Source: Quillaja saponaria (lineage: Eukaryota > Streptophyta > Magnoliopsida > Fabales > Quillajaceae). From it: 64,000 nucleotides of DNA. Made by a program: the position numbers and the translations under genes. This document shows, in pieces, positions 63,471 to 64,000 of the stretch (position 1 is the first letter of the stretch; every line of letters begins with the position of its first letter). The DNA lies in assembly GCA_029379385.1 (NCBI GenBank), contig CM055614.1:15522994-15586993 (forward strand), read 5' to 3'. The notes beneath the pieces were generated by a model. It worked only from the letters and a program-made list of their open reading frames with translations. It made no database searches and was not told where the DNA came from.

Positions 63471-64000
63471 ATTCTTTTTTTTTTGTTATCCTAAACTTAT
63501 TTAGGACCTGGGACAGCCTTAAAATTTCTTTCAAAAAAAGAAGGGCCAGAGTATAGTGTAAGTTACTACAAAACAAAACAGAAAACTCAAACCAAAGCAA
63601 TAAACATAGGATACTATCCTATTACAAAAATCAAACTAAAAATAAAAACAAAGATGGGAAATTATCCCTTTCTAGACCAATCATAACTAACATCAAAAAA
63701 CTAATTCAACGAACATGCCTGATATAAGGCATTTGAATCTTGTAAAGATTCACAAGTCCTCTAGCAAACTCCAGAAGCTGCCTTAGCAAATAATATAAAG
63801 TAAGTTCATGGGAATATTTTCAAAATCAGAAGTATTTATGGATTTCCATATTTCCCACACAATCAAGCAAACTCCAATACTTCTCAAATAACCTGCCAAA
63901 GATGTACTTCCTTGCCTCCACCAATACTCAAACATTTCAAGAGCTTCAAACTACATGTCAAAAATGTACATAAAAAGGACCAAACTTCTCTTGCAGTTTG
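63471..64000 (-). mobile_element. LINE-6 3' end, running out of the window
   Basis: A T11 run at 63475-63485 (poly(A) tail), then GGACCTGGGACAGCC, GGGCCAGAGTATA and ATAGGATACTATCC: the 3' UTR shared with LINE-3. From about 63790 it matches the region around 22000-22200 of LINE-3 (AATATTTTCAAAATCAGAAG; CTTGCCTCCACCAATACTCAA). The RNase H segment present in LINE-3 is missing near 63760-63790. Inserted into the CACTA transposase. Confidence 0.8.

Overview
This window looks like repeat-dominated nuclear DNA of a flowering plant, most likely a eudicot. The evidence is plant-type L1/RIL-like LINEs with a C-terminal RNase H, Ty3 elements of the Athila/Tat and chromovirus types, endogenous caulimovirid (plant pararetrovirus) copies, a CACTA transposon, a hAT-type MITE, and a fragment of a plant NAP1 histone chaperone gene. 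I see no intact host gene. Every coding region I recognise carries stops, frameshifts or truncations. Long open frames are rare because the DNA is old and probably heavily methylated (many apparent CpG to TpG/CpA changes).

Layout. 1-1925: internally deleted LINE (+). 1926-4820: Ty3 chromovirus-like element (+), laid out as pol tail, LTR, primer-binding site, gag, protease, partial RT. 4820-5616: inverted Athila-type Ty3 RT fragment. 5617-9790: caulimovirid copy EPRV-1 (-). 10640-12530: LINE 3' half (+). 13430-19606: EPRV-3 (+), the most complete caulimovirid, with movement protein, capsid, protease, RT, RNase H and a downstream ORF2. 20290-25285: two LINE copies (-) separated by an LTR fragment. 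25640-34431: nested LTRs of families A and B around an Athila-type pol (+). 34432-36532: LINE (-) carrying a captured NAP1 fragment. 36533-38842: LTR fragment plus EPRV-4, which folds back on itself. 38843-48710: Athila-type element (-), broken up by a roughly 0.7 kb duplication that flanks a third caulimovirid piece (EPRV-2, 43184-44650). 49640-54330: probable LTR-type sequence interrupted by a solo LTR (50696-52071). 54330-58976: AT-rich DNA with a large fold-back element. 58977-63470: CACTA element (-) containing a ~165-bp tandem array that is split by a hAT-type MITE. 63471-64000: LINE 3' end (-).

The observation I rate highest is at 43184-43258. This is a full-length copy of initiator tRNA-Met that includes the post-transcriptional CCA and sits exactly where a caulimovirid minus-strand primer would lie. 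It looks like the tRNA primer itself was copied into DNA and preserved at the end of an integrated pararetrovirus segment. A ~0.7 kb direct duplication of pre-existing mosaic DNA flanks that segment, as expected if it was captured during repair of a widely staggered break. Other notable structures are the NAP1-LINE chimera, a pol-LTR-PBS-gag tandem junction, inverted joints at homologous RT motifs, and the CACTA minisatellite.

Coordinates of repeat boundaries were read by eye and are often good only to about 5-30 bases. All family assignments come from recognising motifs, not from database searches.
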